A DNA stretch of 64,000 bases from Streptomyces griseomycini (GCF_014203535.1 NZ_JACHJI010000015.1:1-64000); one strand, 5' to 3'; numbered from the stretch's first letter, positions 18,039 through 26,859 are shown. Made by a program: numbers and translations. Notes: a model not told the origin generated them from the sequence alone.

Positions 18039-21000
18039 CTAACGCTCCTGCTGGTGAGTGGGCCGCGGGAAGCTGCCGGTCTGGGCGGATCCCGCCTGAC
18101 GGCCCTGTGCGATACCCCGACGGAGATTGGTCAGTCGGCCGCGCACGTCATCGGGGGCGCGCGAGACCTGGGGACCGCTCTGGTGCGATTGCTGCTGAGC
18201 CGTGCCCGGGACGAGGTTGGCCCTGGGCACCCGGCGCGGCAGGCCGGAGGTGGTGACGCCGCCCGCGGCCGGTTGCCGGACGCGTTCGGCCTGCCGGACC
18301 AGCTCGTCGTTGGGCGAGCTGCGCCAGGCGGGGGGTGCGGACCGCTGCGGGCCGGTGGGCCCCTGCGGCTGCTGGGACTGCTGGGACTGCTGGGACTGCT
18401 GGGGTTGCTGCGGTGCCGGAGCGGAGCCGTTGCCCTGTTCCTGCCCGCCGCCACCGCGGAACCAGTTGGTCTCCAGGGTGTCGTACAGCGGCGTGCGCCC
18501 GTCGCCGGGACCGGACGCCGGGGGCAGCGCCTCGGGCTCGCGCCGGACCGGCCGCTGCTGCGGGGCCGGCGGACGCGGGGCACCGAGGTCGGCTCCGTGC
18601 GCGCCGCTCTGCTGCGGACGCTCGAACTGGCCGGTGGCGGCCGGGTCCGCGGAGCCCGGAGGCTGCGGGAGGGAGTGCCGGCCCGTGGCGCCGTTGTCCT
18701 GGCCCGGCACCGGGTACTGGCCGGTGGAGCCGTTGTCGTAGCCCTGCGGGGCCGCGAACTGACCCGTCGTGGACGGGTCCTGCTGACCGCCCGGCCGGCC
18801 CTGCGGAACGCCGAAGACGTCACCGCGGGCGAACTGGCCCGTGTTCTGGGCGCCGTTCGCGCCACCGGGCTGGGCGTACTGGCCCGTGTTCTGGGCGCCG
18901 TTCGCACCACCGGGCTGGGCGTACTGGCCCGTGTTCTGCGCGATGCCGGCACCGGGGGAGCCGTAGCCGGGCGAGCCGGCGTCCTGCCGGTCGTCGAACC
19001 GGGGGATCTCCGCCGTCGAGCCGGGTCCCTGCCGGTCGTCGAACCGGGGCATGGCGGACGTCCGGGAGACGTCCGGCTCCTCGTGGCCGCGCGGGGTGTC
19101 CAGCGAGGCGCGCGGCACCGGCGGCTGGGCGTTCTCGTCGCTCCAGCTGGGCACGCGCGGCTGCTGCTGGTCACCGCCGGGCAGCTCGGCGCGCGCACCA
19201 CCGCGCGGCGGGAGCTGCGGACGACGGCCCCGCTCGGCGTTGCCGTCACCGCGCTGCTGCGGCACCTGACCCCGGCCGCCGGCGAAGGCGTCCCGGTCCC
19301 GCGTTCCGCCCGGACCCGCGGCCTGCAGCCCCTGCGGGGCGCCGGGCGCCTGGCCGCCGAAGCCGGCACCGGCGGGAGCCGGACGTCCCTGCGGCGGTGC
19401 GGAGGGAGCCCCCTGGTCGAACAGCGACGGCGTGGAATTACCCTGCGGCCCCCGCGCTCCATCGGGTCGTCCGGCACCGTCCCGGCCGGGCAGCGCGGCC
19501 CGCGGACCCTGACCGGCGCCGAGCCGGCCGCCGCCGGGCGCGCCGGCGCCGAGGGCACCGCCACCGGGCTGACCGGCACCCGCGGCGCGCCGTGCGGCGG
19601 CGGCACCGGCGGCCGCCTGCGCGGCGGCGGGACCACCGCCGCCCGCGCCCGGCTGGCCCTGGGGCTTCTTGCCGCCCTGGGCGACGTCGACGGGCAGCAT
19701 GACCAGCGCGGTCGTACCACCGGAGTCGGACGGGCGGAGCTGGATGCGGATGCCGTGGCGCTGCGACAGACGACCGACCACGAACAGACCCATGCGGCGG
19801 GAGACGGAGACGTCCACGGTGGGCGGCGAGGCGAGCCGCTCGTTGATCGCCGCCAGGTCCTCCGGCGACAGACCGATACCGGTGTCGTGGATCTCGATCA
19901 GCACGCGGCCGTCGGGCAGCGCGTGACCGGTGACCTTGACCTTGGTCTGCGGGGAGGAGAACGAGGTCGCGTTCTCCAGCAGCTCGGCGAGCAGGTGCAC
20001 GAGGTCGTTGACGACCCGGCCGGCCACCTCGGTGGACGGCACCGCGGCCAGCTCGATGCGCTCGTACTGCTCCACCTCGGACGCGGCGGCGCGCAGCACG
20101 TCGACCAGCGGGACCGGGCGGGTCCACCGGCGGCCGGGCTCCTCACCCGCGAGGACGAGGAGGTTCTCGCCGTTACGGCGCATGCGGGTGGCCAGGTGGT
20201 CCAGCTTGAACAGCGAGGACAGCTGGTCCGGGTCGGCCTCGCGGGACTCCAGCTCGGAGATCAGCGACAGCTGGCGCTGGATCAGACCCTGGGAGCGGCG
20301 CGAGAGGTTGGTGAACATCGCGTTGACGTTGCCCCGCAGCAGGGCCTGCTCGGCGGCGAGGCGGACCGCCTCGCGGTGCACGTCGTCGAAGGCCGCGGCC
20401 ACTCGGCCGATCTCGTCCCGGGAGTGCACACCGACCGACTCCACGGACGTGTCGACGTCCTGCGGGTCGGACTCGGACAGCTGCTTGACCAGCTCGGGCA
20501 GGCGCTCCTGGGCGACCTTGGTCGCGGTCTCCTCCAGCCGGCGCAGCGAGCGGATCATGGAGCGGGCCACGACGAAGGCGCCGACCAGCGAGACACCGAG
20601 CACGATCAGGATCAGGACACCGGAGATGATCGCGTCGCGCTCGGTGGCGTTGCGCAGCTCGCGGGCCTTCTGCTCCATCTCCTCGAGCAGGTGGAGCTCG
20701 ATGTTCTTCATCTGCTGGATCTTGGTGGAGCTGTCGTCCAGCCAGTCCCGGTAGGACCGCTTGCCCACCGACCCGAGGCCGAACTCCGAGGCCAGGGCAC
20801 GCCCGGCGTACTCGTCGGTGGCCTTGATCGTGTTGTTGCCGTCCTCGATCGGCTGGAGCAGTTCGGCGGCGGGGGCCTCGCCGTAGATGCTCCGGAAGCT
20901 GCGGATCTCGGACTTCTGGCTCGTCAGCGCCGACTCGGCGTAGAGCCGGTCGTTCTCGGTGAGCTTGCCGACGGTGGTGTTGCTGGCGGGCAGCGCCGCC

Positions 21001-21818
21001 GCGAGGACCGCGCGCTGGATCGAGGCGTACTCCTTGGCGGCCGAGAAGGACGCCAGGGCACGCGTGCGCTGGATCATGTCGGGGTTGCTGGTCGCCTCCG
21101 CCATGTCCTGCGAGAGGTCGATCAGGTTCTCGATCAGGCGGTGGTACGCCTCGACGGTCTGCGTGGAGTTCCGCTCCGACGCGTAGGCGGTGTTGCGGAT
21201 CTTCGCGATGTCGCCCAGCTCACCGGTGAGCTGGACCAGGTTGTCGCGGACGCCCTTGAGGTTGCCGTCCTTGGCCGCGTCGTCGATCTCCTCGGAGCTG
21301 AGGACGAAGTTCTCCATCGCACGGTCGGTCTTCTCGCGGTAGCCCTTGACCGTGAAGTCGGTGGCCTTGCCGCCGTGCGCCAGCGGGCCGGCCGACTGGT
21401 CGCGCTCCTCCTGGAGCGCGGCGGCCAGTTCGGTGGCCTGCTTGGTCATGTCCGTCAGCAGCTTCATGTTGTCGAGCTGCTGGATGTCGTCCATCGACTC
21501 GTTGATGCGCAGCGCGCCCAGGGAGGTGGCCGCGACCACCGGGAGGGCGAGCAGCGACACCAGGCGGGTCGAGATGCGCCAGTTGCGCAGGGCTATTCGC
21601 GGCCCGGGGCCGGTCGGGCCCTTCTCGGCGGCCGGGGTCGGGCCCGCGGGCCCCACGGACGCACCGGGGCGACCGGTCCGTTCGCCGCTGTCTCCGGACG
21701 TGGCCGGTCCCTGGTTCTGGGCGTGCTGGGGCGAGGAGCCGACGGCCATCGGGCCAGTCCCGCCGTGCGGCTCCGGCTCCGCCGAAGCGCTGCCATCCCT
21801 CTTGAAACGTCCCTGCAC
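18039..21818 (-). CDS. cvnA: Conservon sensor kinase-like CvnA, second copy
   Basis: This is a 1259-residue membrane sensor with the same architecture as the first copy. A transmembrane helix lies near residue 85 (VSLLALPVVAATSLGAL). A NIT-type sensory region follows, then a second helix near 395 (LILIVLGVSLVGAFVVA) and HAMP. The ATPase domain has ENATSFSSPQTKV near 615, HDTGIGLSPEDL near 643 and GLFVVGRLSQRHGI near 676. The 550-residue C-terminal tail is Pro/Gln/Gly-rich and repeats a TGQ(Y/F) motif. GTG 21818 (VQGRFKRDG) is chosen because AGAGG lies 12 bases upstream and the family starts there; the frame extends 90 codons further without an SD. The unit lacks the P450 gene (cvnE) that some conservons carry. 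Confidence 0.92.
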   Translation of the reverse strand: MQGRFKRDGSASAEPEPHGGTGPMAVGSSPQHAQNQGPATSGDSGERTGRPGASVGPAGPTPAAEKGPTGPGPRIALRNWRISTRLVSLLALPVVAATSLGALRINESMDDIQQLDNMKLLTDMTKQATELAAALQEERDQSAGPLAHGGKATDFTVKGYREKTDRAMENFVLSSEEIDDAAKDGNLKGVRDNLVQLTGELGDIAKIRNTAYASERNSTQTVEAYHRLIENLIDLSQDMAEATSNPDMIQRTRALASFSAAKEYASIQRAVLAAALPASNTTVGKLTENDRLYAESALTSQKSEIRSFRSIYGEAPAAELLQPIEDGNNTIKATDEYAGRALASEFGLGSVGKRSYRDWLDDSSTKIQQMKNIELHLLEEMEQKARELRNATERDAIISGVLILIVLGVSLVGAFVVARSMIRSLRRLEETATKVAQERLPELVKQLSESDPQDVDTSVESVGVHSRDEIGRVAAAFDDVHREAVRLAAEQALLRGNVNAMFTNLSRRSQGLIQRQLSLISELESREADPDQLSSLFKLDHLATRMRRNGENLLVLAGEEPGRRWTRPVPLVDVLRAAASEVEQYERIELAAVPSTEVAGRVVNDLVHLLAELLENATSFSSPQTKVKVTGHALPDGRVLIEIHDTGIGLSPEDLAAINERLASPPTVDVSVSRRMGLFVVGRLSQRHGIRIQLRPSDSGGTTALVMLPVDVAQGGKKPQGQPGAGGGGPAAAQAAAGAAAARRAAGAGQPGGGALGAGAPGGGRLGAGQGPRAALPGRDGAGRPDGARGPQGNSTPSLFDQGAPSAPPQGRPAPAGAGFGGQAPGAPQGLQAAGPGGTRDRDAFAGGRGQVPQQRGDGNAERGRRPQLPPRGGARAELPGGDQQQPRVPSWSDENAQPPVPRASLDTPRGHEEPDVSRTSAMPRFDDRQGPGSTAEIPRFDDRQDAGSPGYGSPGAGIAQNTGQYAQPGGANGAQNTGQYAQPGGANGAQNTGQFARGDVFGVPQGRPGGQQDPSTTGQFAAPQGYDNGSTGQYPVPGQDNGATGRHSLPQPPGSADPAATGQFERPQQSGAHGADLGAPRPPAPQQRPVRREPEALPPASGPGDGRTPLYDTLETNWFRGGGGQEQGNGSAPAPQQPQQSQQSQQSQQPQGPTGPQRSAPPAWRSSPNDELVRQAERVRQPAAGGVTTSGLPRRVPRANLVPGTAQQQSHQSGPQVSRAPDDVRGRLTNLRRGIAQGRQAGSAQTGSFPRPTHQQER
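18841..18947 (-). repeat. 45-bp in-frame tandem repeat in the cvnA tail
   Basis: A 45-bp unit at 18841-18885 is repeated at 18886-18930 with one substitution, and a partial third copy follows. It encodes the 15-residue unit AQNTGQYAQPGGANG on the reverse strand. Confidence 0.85.
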
Positions 21819-22423
21819 TAGCGTCGCAACCTCTGAACCAGGCGCCCCTCCGCGTGAACGGCTGGGCACGGTGTCGGCGTCATAGGGGCGCCCTGAATAC
21901 GCCCCGTGGTGGTCGTGAGTGACCGGCGCTGGTTCCCCCATCTCGCCGCCACTCGGCGCGTTTGTGCGCCCCCTGTGCGCCGGCTCGATCCTGCGGCGGT
22001 CCGTGGAATTCCAGCACAGTGCAGGATCTCCAACAAGGCCCGTGGGTCTACCCGTGACATACATGACAGCGCGTGAGGGTCGGGTCACCCGGGGTGGAAG
22101 GTGAGCTCACCCAAAACGGACGTACGCCCGCGAGTCGGTCGGACGCCCCCGGTGTCCCAGTCGAGATGATCAGGAGCGGAATGATGGCTTCAGGTGGCTA
22201 ATGTCCGTTTCGAGGACGTGGAGGGCCCGCCTGGATTGGCTGATTTGTCCGCAGGTTCGTGAGCAAACTCACATGCGGATCATGGCCTTCGGGAGCCGTC
22301 GGCGGGGAATCGCATGTTTAGCCTGACGCTTTACAGGGACGGCAAAACCGACAACCCGCGCCCGGACCCGGGGTCCTCGCACCCCTGTGGGGCGCCGTGA
22401 ACAGGACGAGGTCAAGTAAAACA
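21819..22423. other. 605-bp divergent region, no gene recognised
   Basis: This region separates the second-copy cvnA (leftward) from the small gene at 22424 (rightward), so it should hold two promoters and long leaders. I see no convincing gene. A short perfect hairpin, GTGAG-caaa-CTCAC, occurs at 22259-22272. The stretch 22160-22440 is more AT-rich than its neighbours. Confidence 0.55.
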
Positions 22424-22612
22424 GTGAAGACGACGATGATGTTCCACAAGATCGCCAACCCGCGGCGCACGACGCTGGCGCACCTGAACGGCGCCGATGA
22501 ACTGCAGACGCCGGTCCGGCTGGAGCATTCCGTCGAACTCCCGGCCCAGACCGCCAACCCCAAGCGCACCGTCCTCATGGAGATCCCGGCCGCGGCCGGC
22601 ACCGCGGACTGA
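22424..22612 (+). CDS. Small conserved hypothetical protein
   Basis: This is a 62-residue protein of unknown function. It begins VKTTMMFHKIANPRRTTLAH and has near its C-terminus a second basic stretch similar in kind (ANPKRTVLMEI). Two NPRRT/NPKRT-like motifs about 35 residues apart hint at an internal repeat. It has no membrane segment. GTG 22424 is chosen as the first start after GACGAGG; ATG 22436 is possible. It stands alone between a long leader and a strong terminator, which argues for a real transcript. A homologue appears to sit at the same place in S. coelicolor, by memory of gene order only. Confidence 0.6.
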   Translation: MKTTMMFHKIANPRRTTLAHLNGADELQTPVRLEHSVELPAQTANPKRTVLMEIPAAAGTAD

Positions 22613-22667
22613 CACCGATCACACCGATCAGTACGCGCATCGGCCGCGCATCACTCAACGCCACGCG

Positions 22668-22707
22668 CCGGAGGGGCGCCCCGCACGTCACCGGGGCGCC
22701 CCTCCGG
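22668..22707 (+). terminator. Strong terminator after the small gene
   Basis: A perfect 16-bp stem (22668-22683 with 22692-22707) has an 8-base loop. It lies 56 bases after the stop and about 130 bases before the FAH gene. Confidence 0.8.
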
Positions 22708-22834
22708 CACGTCCGGGGCGGCCGTGCCTCGTACAGGTGATGCGCGGGCGGGTGACGCACGGGGTCGGGGCGCCGTGCCGCGTTAGCCTGGAGCGTCAGA
22801 CTCCAGCCGATCGAGTCAAGGGGCCAAGCATCCC

Positions 22835-23620
22835 GTGCGCATCGCCAGATTCTCCATCGACGGGAACGTCGCCTTCGGCGCGGTCGAGGGCGACCGGCAG
22901 GACGAGCTCGTCCTGGACATCATCAAGGGCATCCCGTTCGCGGACTTCGAGCTCTCCGGCACGAAGGTCCCGCTGAGCAAGGTCAGGCTGCTGCCCCCGG
23001 TGCTCCCCAACAAGGTGGTGGCCTTCGGCCGCAACTACGCCGAGCACGCGCGGGAGCTCGGCAACGAGGTGCCCGACGCCCCGTTCGCCTTCTTCAAGCC
23101 CGCCACCTCGGTCATCGGCCCCGGCGACGAGATCCAGTACCCCTCCTTCTCCCGGGAGGTGCACCACGAGGCCGAGCTGGCCGTGGTCATCGGCCGGCTC
23201 TGCCGCGAGGTCCCGCGCGAACGCGTCAAGGACGTGATCTTCGGCTACACCTGCGCCAACGACATCACCGCGCGTGACGTCCAGAAGCGCGAGAAGCAGT
23301 GGGCCCGGGCCAAGGGCTTCGACACCTCCTGCCCGCTCGGCCCCTGGGTGGAGACGGACCTGGACATCGCCGCCGCGAGCGACCTGACCATCCAGCTCAC
23401 GGTCAACGGCGCCCAGCGCCAGCTGGGCCGCACCAGCGAGATGGTTCACTCCATCGAGGACCTGGTCGTCAACATCTCCGAGGCCATGACACTGCTCCCG
23501 GGCGACGTCATCCTCACGGGCACCCCGGCTGGGGTCGGCCCCCTCAACGTCGGCGACGAGGTCGCCGTCACCATCGAAGGCATCGGCACTCTCACCAACA
23601 AGGTTGTCAAGCGTGGCTAG
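22835..23620 (+). CDS. Fumarylacetoacetate hydrolase-family protein
   Basis: This 261-residue FAH-fold enzyme has the metal-binding acidic pattern in EVHHEAELAVVIGR near residue 108 and the conserved GYTCANDITARDVQ near 138, followed by ILTGTPAGVG near 226. Family members hydrolyse or decarboxylate acyl-pyruvates and related 2-oxo acids in the cytoplasm, and some act as oxaloacetate decarboxylases. The start is GTG 22835 with an AGGGG-like SD. The stop overlaps gltX by eight bases, so it is translationally coupled to glutamyl-tRNA synthetase. That pairing is common in actinobacteria but unexplained. The exact substrate is unknown. Confidence 0.88.
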   Translation: MRIARFSIDGNVAFGAVEGDRQDELVLDIIKGIPFADFELSGTKVPLSKVRLLPPVLPNKVVAFGRNYAEHARELGNEVPDAPFAFFKPATSVIGPGDEIQYPSFSREVHHEAELAVVIGRLCREVPRERVKDVIFGYTCANDITARDVQKREKQWARAKGFDTSCPLGPWVETDLDIAAASDLTIQLTVNGAQRQLGRTSEMVHSIEDLVVNISEAMTLLPGDVILTGTPAGVGPLNVGDEVAVTIEGIGTLTNKVVKRG

Positions 23621-25127
23621 CGCACCCTCCCCCAAGCCCTCGGATCCGCTCGCGCAGGGGGTACCCCCACGCGTCCGTTTCTGTCCGTCGCCCACCGGTA
23701 ACCCCCACGTGGGCCTGGTCCGCACCGCCCTGTTCAACTGGGCGTTCGCCAAGCACCACCAGGGCACCCTGGTCTTCCGCATCGAGGACACCGACGCGGC
23801 CCGCGACTCCGAGGAGTCCTACACCCAGCTGCTCGACGCGATGCGCTGGCTGGGCTTCGACTGGGACGAGGGCCCCGAGGTCGGCGGCCCGCACGCGCCG
23901 TACCGCCAGTCGCAGCGCATGGACGTCTACAAGGACGTCGCCGCCAAGCTGCTCGACGCCGGCCACGCCTACCACTGCTACTGCTCCCAGGAGGAGCTGG
24001 ACACCCGCCGCGAGGCCGCCCGCGCCGCCGGGAAGCCCTCCGGCTACGACGGCCACTGCCGGGAGCTCACCGACGCCCAGGTCGAGGAGTACCGGGCCCA
24101 GGGCCGCGAGCCGATCGTCCGCTTCCGGATGCCCGACGAGACGATCACCTTCACCGACCTGGTCCGCGGCGAGCTGACCTTCACCCCGGACAACGTCCCG
24201 GACTACGGCATCGTCCGCGCCAACGGCGCCCCGCTGTACACGCTGGTCAACCCGGTCGACGACGCCCTGATGGAGATCACCCACGTCCTGCGCGGCGAGG
24301 ACCTGCTCTCCTCCACCCCGCGCCAGATCGCCCTGTACAAGGCGCTGATCGAGCTGGGCGTCGCCCAGCGGATCCCGGCCTTCGGCCACCTGCCGTACGT
24401 CATGGGCGAGGGCAACAAGAAGCTCTCCAAGCGCGACCCGCAGTCGTCCCTGAACCTCTACCGCGAGCGCGGGTTCCTCCCCGAGGGACTGCTCAACTAC
24501 CTCTCCCTGCTCGGCTGGTCCCTCTCCGCCGACCGGGACGTCTTCTCGATCGACGAGATGGTCGCGGCCTTCGACGTCGCGGACGTGCAGCCGAACCCGG
24601 CCCGCTTCGACCTGAAGAAGTGCGAGGCGATCAACGGCGACCACATCCGCATGCTCGACGCGAAGGACTTCGCGGAGCGCTGCGCCCCCTGGCTGAGGGC
24701 CCCCTTCGCCCCCTGGGCGCCCGAGGCCTTCGACGAGGCCAAGTGGCAGGCCATCGCCCCGCACGCGCAGACCCGCCTGAAGGTCCTCTCCGAGATCACG
24801 GACAACGTCGACTTCCTGTTCCTGCCGGAGCCGGTCTTCGACGAGGCCTCCTGGAACAAGGCGATGAAGGAGGGCTCCGACGCCCTGCTGCGCACCGCCC
24901 GCGAGAAGCTGGACGCGGCCGACTGGACCTCCGCCGAGTCGCTGAAGGAGGCCGTCCTGGCCGCGGGCGAGGCCCACGGCCTCAAGCTCGGCAAGGCCCA
25001 GGCCCCCGTCCGCGTGGCCGTCACCGGCCGGACGGTCGGCCTGCCGCTCTTCGAGTCCCTGGAGGTCCTGGGCAAGGAGAAGACGCTGGCGAGGATCGAC
25101 GCGGCCCTGGCGAAGCTCGCGGCGTAA
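23613..25127 (+). CDS. gltX: Glutamyl-tRNA synthetase
   Basis: This 504-residue class I aminoacyl-tRNA synthetase charges tRNA-Glu and, in organisms lacking GlnRS, also tRNA-Gln (corrected later by GatCAB). The HIGH-type motif is in CPSPTGNPHVG near residue 20, and the KMSKS-type motif is KKLSKRDP near 270. A helical anticodon-binding domain fills the C-terminal third. The start is GTG 23613, eight bases inside the FAH gene. A perfect terminator hairpin follows, then a HAD gene, then five tRNA genes that are all Gln or Glu. Confidence 0.97.
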   Translation: MASAPSPKPSDPLAQGVPPRVRFCPSPTGNPHVGLVRTALFNWAFAKHHQGTLVFRIEDTDAARDSEESYTQLLDAMRWLGFDWDEGPEVGGPHAPYRQSQRMDVYKDVAAKLLDAGHAYHCYCSQEELDTRREAARAAGKPSGYDGHCRELTDAQVEEYRAQGREPIVRFRMPDETITFTDLVRGELTFTPDNVPDYGIVRANGAPLYTLVNPVDDALMEITHVLRGEDLLSSTPRQIALYKALIELGVAQRIPAFGHLPYVMGEGNKKLSKRDPQSSLNLYRERGFLPEGLLNYLSLLGWSLSADRDVFSIDEMVAAFDVADVQPNPARFDLKKCEAINGDHIRMLDAKDFAERCAPWLRAPFAPWAPEAFDEAKWQAIAPHAQTRLKVLSEITDNVDFLFLPEPVFDEASWNKAMKEGSDALLRTAREKLDAADWTSAESLKEAVLAAGEAHGLKLGKAQAPVRVAVTGRTVGLPLFESLEVLGKEKTLARIDAALAKLAA

Positions 25128-25146
25128 CGCACGGACGCACGCGCGA

Positions 25147-25175
25147 AGGGCGGCAGCCGGGAGGGCTGCCGCCCT
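25147..25175 (+). terminator. Terminator after gltX
   Basis: A 12-bp perfect stem (AGGGCGGCAGCC/GGCTGCCGCCCT, loop gggag) starts 20 bases after the stop. Confidence 0.85.
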
Positions 25176-25215
25176 CGCCGCACTCCCGCACGGCCGGTGC
25201 CGACCGGCGCCGCCG

Positions 25216-25259
25216 CCGAGTTCCCCGCGGGCCGGACGCACGCGCCGCGGGGAACTCGG
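25216..25259. repeat. 14-bp inverted repeat in the gltX-HAD gap
   Basis: Arms CCGAGTTCCCCGCG (25216-25229) and CGCGGGGAACTCGG (25246-25259) are perfectly complementary with a 16-base spacer. It may be a second terminator or an operator. The rest of the 25176-25549 gap shows no gene. Confidence 0.75.
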
Positions 25260-25549
25260 CCCGCGCTTCTCCGGGGACGGACCGGCCTACGACCGGGCCG
25301 TCGCACGAAGCCGGGTCCGCCCCGAGCGGCCTGGTCCGGACCAGGACCTCCACGGCCGACCACGACGTCGTGCTGGGCGCGCCGGCCGCGGCGGACTGCC
25401 GTCCGGCCGGTCTCCCGGCCGAGGCCGAGGCCGGGGCCCTGCCCGAGCCCCGGATGCTCCTCGAGACCGGGGCCTCGCCGCCCGGTGACCGCCGCGCCAC
25501 CCTGCCGGTTCCCCCGCGCCCACGGCTCGGGCCGCCTAGGCTGGGCGAC

Positions 25550-26284
25550 ATGCCGATCCGAGCCGTGGTCTGGGACGTCGACGACACCCTCTTCGACTAC
25601 ACCACCGCCGACCGCGAGGGCATGCGCGCCCACCTGGTGGCCGAGGGGCTGCTCGCCGGGTACGGGACGGCCGAGGAGGCCCTCGTGCGCTGGCGTGAGA
25701 TCACCGACCGGCAGTGGGCCCGCTTCGCGGCCGGCGAGGTCGACTTCGTCACACAGCGCCGCGACCGCGTCCGGGTCTTCCTGGGCCGGCCGGAGCTGAC
25801 GGACGCCGAGGCCGACGACTGGTTCCGGCGGTACGTCACGCACTACGAAGCCGCCTGGTCCCTCTTCCCGGACGTCCTGCCCGTCCTCGACGCCCTGGCC
25901 GACAGCCACCGCCACGCGGTGCTGTCCAACTCCAGCCTCCAGGTCCAGGACCGCAAGCTGCGCGTCCTCGGCGTCCACGACCGCTTCGAGGTCATCCTGT
26001 GCGCCGCCGAGCTGGGCGTCTCCAAGCCCGAGCCCGGTGCCTTCCTGGCCGCCTGCGAGGCCCTTTCCCTGCCTCCGGACCAGGTCGCGTACGTCGGGGA
26101 CCACCCGGAGATCGACGGGCGGGGCGCCGCGGAGGCCGGGCTGCTGTCGGTGTGGATCGACCGCGGGAAGGCGTGGGTGGCCGTCGAGCCGCCCGTGGGG
26201 CCGCGCCGCATCGCCTCCCTCGCCGAACTGCCCGCGTTGCTCGGTGCCGATACTCGTTTTGGAGCCCCGTCCACCTTCGGGTAA
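25550..26284 (+). CDS. HAD-superfamily hydrolase
   Basis: This 244-residue phosphatase-like protein has all four HAD motifs: DVDDTLFD near residue 7 (nucleophile Asp), LSNSS near 124, the Lys in SKPEPGAF near 158, and VGDHPEIDGRGAAEAG near 181. The cap domain between motifs I and II is helical (type C1), as in YjjG, phosphoglycolate phosphatase and haloacid dehalogenase relatives. There is no clear SD before the ATG, and a TAGGCT hexamer about ten bases upstream suggests a leaderless mRNA. The substrate is unknown. Confidence 0.9.
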   Translation: MPIRAVVWDVDDTLFDYTTADREGMRAHLVAEGLLAGYGTAEEALVRWREITDRQWARFAAGEVDFVTQRRDRVRVFLGRPELTDAEADDWFRRYVTHYEAAWSLFPDVLPVLDALADSHRHAVLSNSSLQVQDRKLRVLGVHDRFEVILCAAELGVSKPEPGAFLAACEALSLPPDQVAYVGDHPEIDGRGAAEAGLLSVWIDRGKAWVAVEPPVGPRRIASLAELPALLGADTRFGAPSTFG

Positions 26285-26375
26285 TGTTCTTCCTGCGCCG
26301 AGGGGAGCGGGCCGGAAGGCCGGAGCCCCACAGCGCGAAACTAGAACAAAACCCCCTCGGGGGCTTGCGTTCCAG

Positions 26376-26447
26376 TGGCCTATGGTGTAATTGGCAGCAC
26401 GACTGATTCTGGTTCAGTTAGTCTTGGTTCGAGTCCAGGTAGGCCAG
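26376..26447 (+). tRNA. tRNA-Gln (anticodon CTG), copy 1
   Basis: The acceptor stem TGGCCTA/TAGGCCA is perfect. The anticodon loop TTCTGGT lies between ACTGA and TCAGT, and the T-loop reads TTCGAGT. The length is 72 nt and CCA is not encoded. It is the first of five clustered tRNA genes. Confidence 0.95.
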
Positions 26448-26486
26448 CTCGCAGAGCTCATCTGCACATGCGGATCACATCCGCGA

Positions 26487-26559
26487 GCCCCCGTTGTGTA
26501 GCGGCCTAGCACGCTGCCCTCTCAAGGCAGTAGCGCCGGTTCGAATCCGGTCGGGGGTA
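26487..26559 (+). tRNA. tRNA-Glu (anticodon CTC), copy 1
   Basis: The acceptor GCCCCCG pairs with CGGGGGT. The anticodon loop CTCTCAA lies between CTGCC and GGCAG, and the T-loop is TTCGAAT. The length is 73 nt. The anticodon stem differs from copies 2 and 3 by a compensatory pair (T-A for C-G). Confidence 0.95.
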
Positions 26560-26588
26560 CTGGTTCCGATCATCTCGGGACTGCTAGG

Positions 26589-26661
26589 GCCCCCGTTGTG
26601 TAGCGGCCTAGCACGCCGCCCTCTCAAGGCGGTAGCGCCGGTTCGAATCCGGTCGGGGGTA
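26589..26661 (+). tRNA. tRNA-Glu (anticodon CTC), copy 2
   Basis: It has the same cloverleaf as copy 1, with anticodon stem CCGCC/GGCGG and loop CTCTCAA. It is identical in sequence to copy 3. Confidence 0.95.
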
Positions 26662-26682
26662 CTGACTGGTCTAAACCATCAT

Positions 26683-26754
26683 TGGTCTATGGTGTAATTG
26701 GCAGCACGACTGATTCTGGTTCAGTTAGTCTTGGTTCGAGTCCAGGTAGACCAG
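26683..26754 (+). tRNA. tRNA-Gln (anticodon CTG), copy 2
   Basis: The acceptor TGGTCTA/TAGACCA differs from copy 1 by one compensated base pair. The internal 58 bases are identical to copy 1. Confidence 0.95.
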
Positions 26755-26781
26755 CAGGATCTGCGGAAACGCGTGATCCAC

Positions 26782-26854
26782 GCCCCCGTTGTGTAGCGGC
26801 CTAGCACGCCGCCCTCTCAAGGCGGTAGCGCCGGTTCGAATCCGGTCGGGGGTA
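26782..26854 (+). tRNA. tRNA-Glu (anticodon CTC), copy 3
   Basis: It is identical to copy 2 over 73 nt. It ends the tRNA cluster just before a strong terminator. Confidence 0.95.
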
Positions 26855-26859
26855 CGAGC

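Noticed and set aside
17730..21821. A 1363-codon forward frame opposite the second cvnA
   Set aside because: It is antisense to a well-supported sensor gene with all ATPase motifs. The translation is Arg/Gly/Val-rich with no domain.
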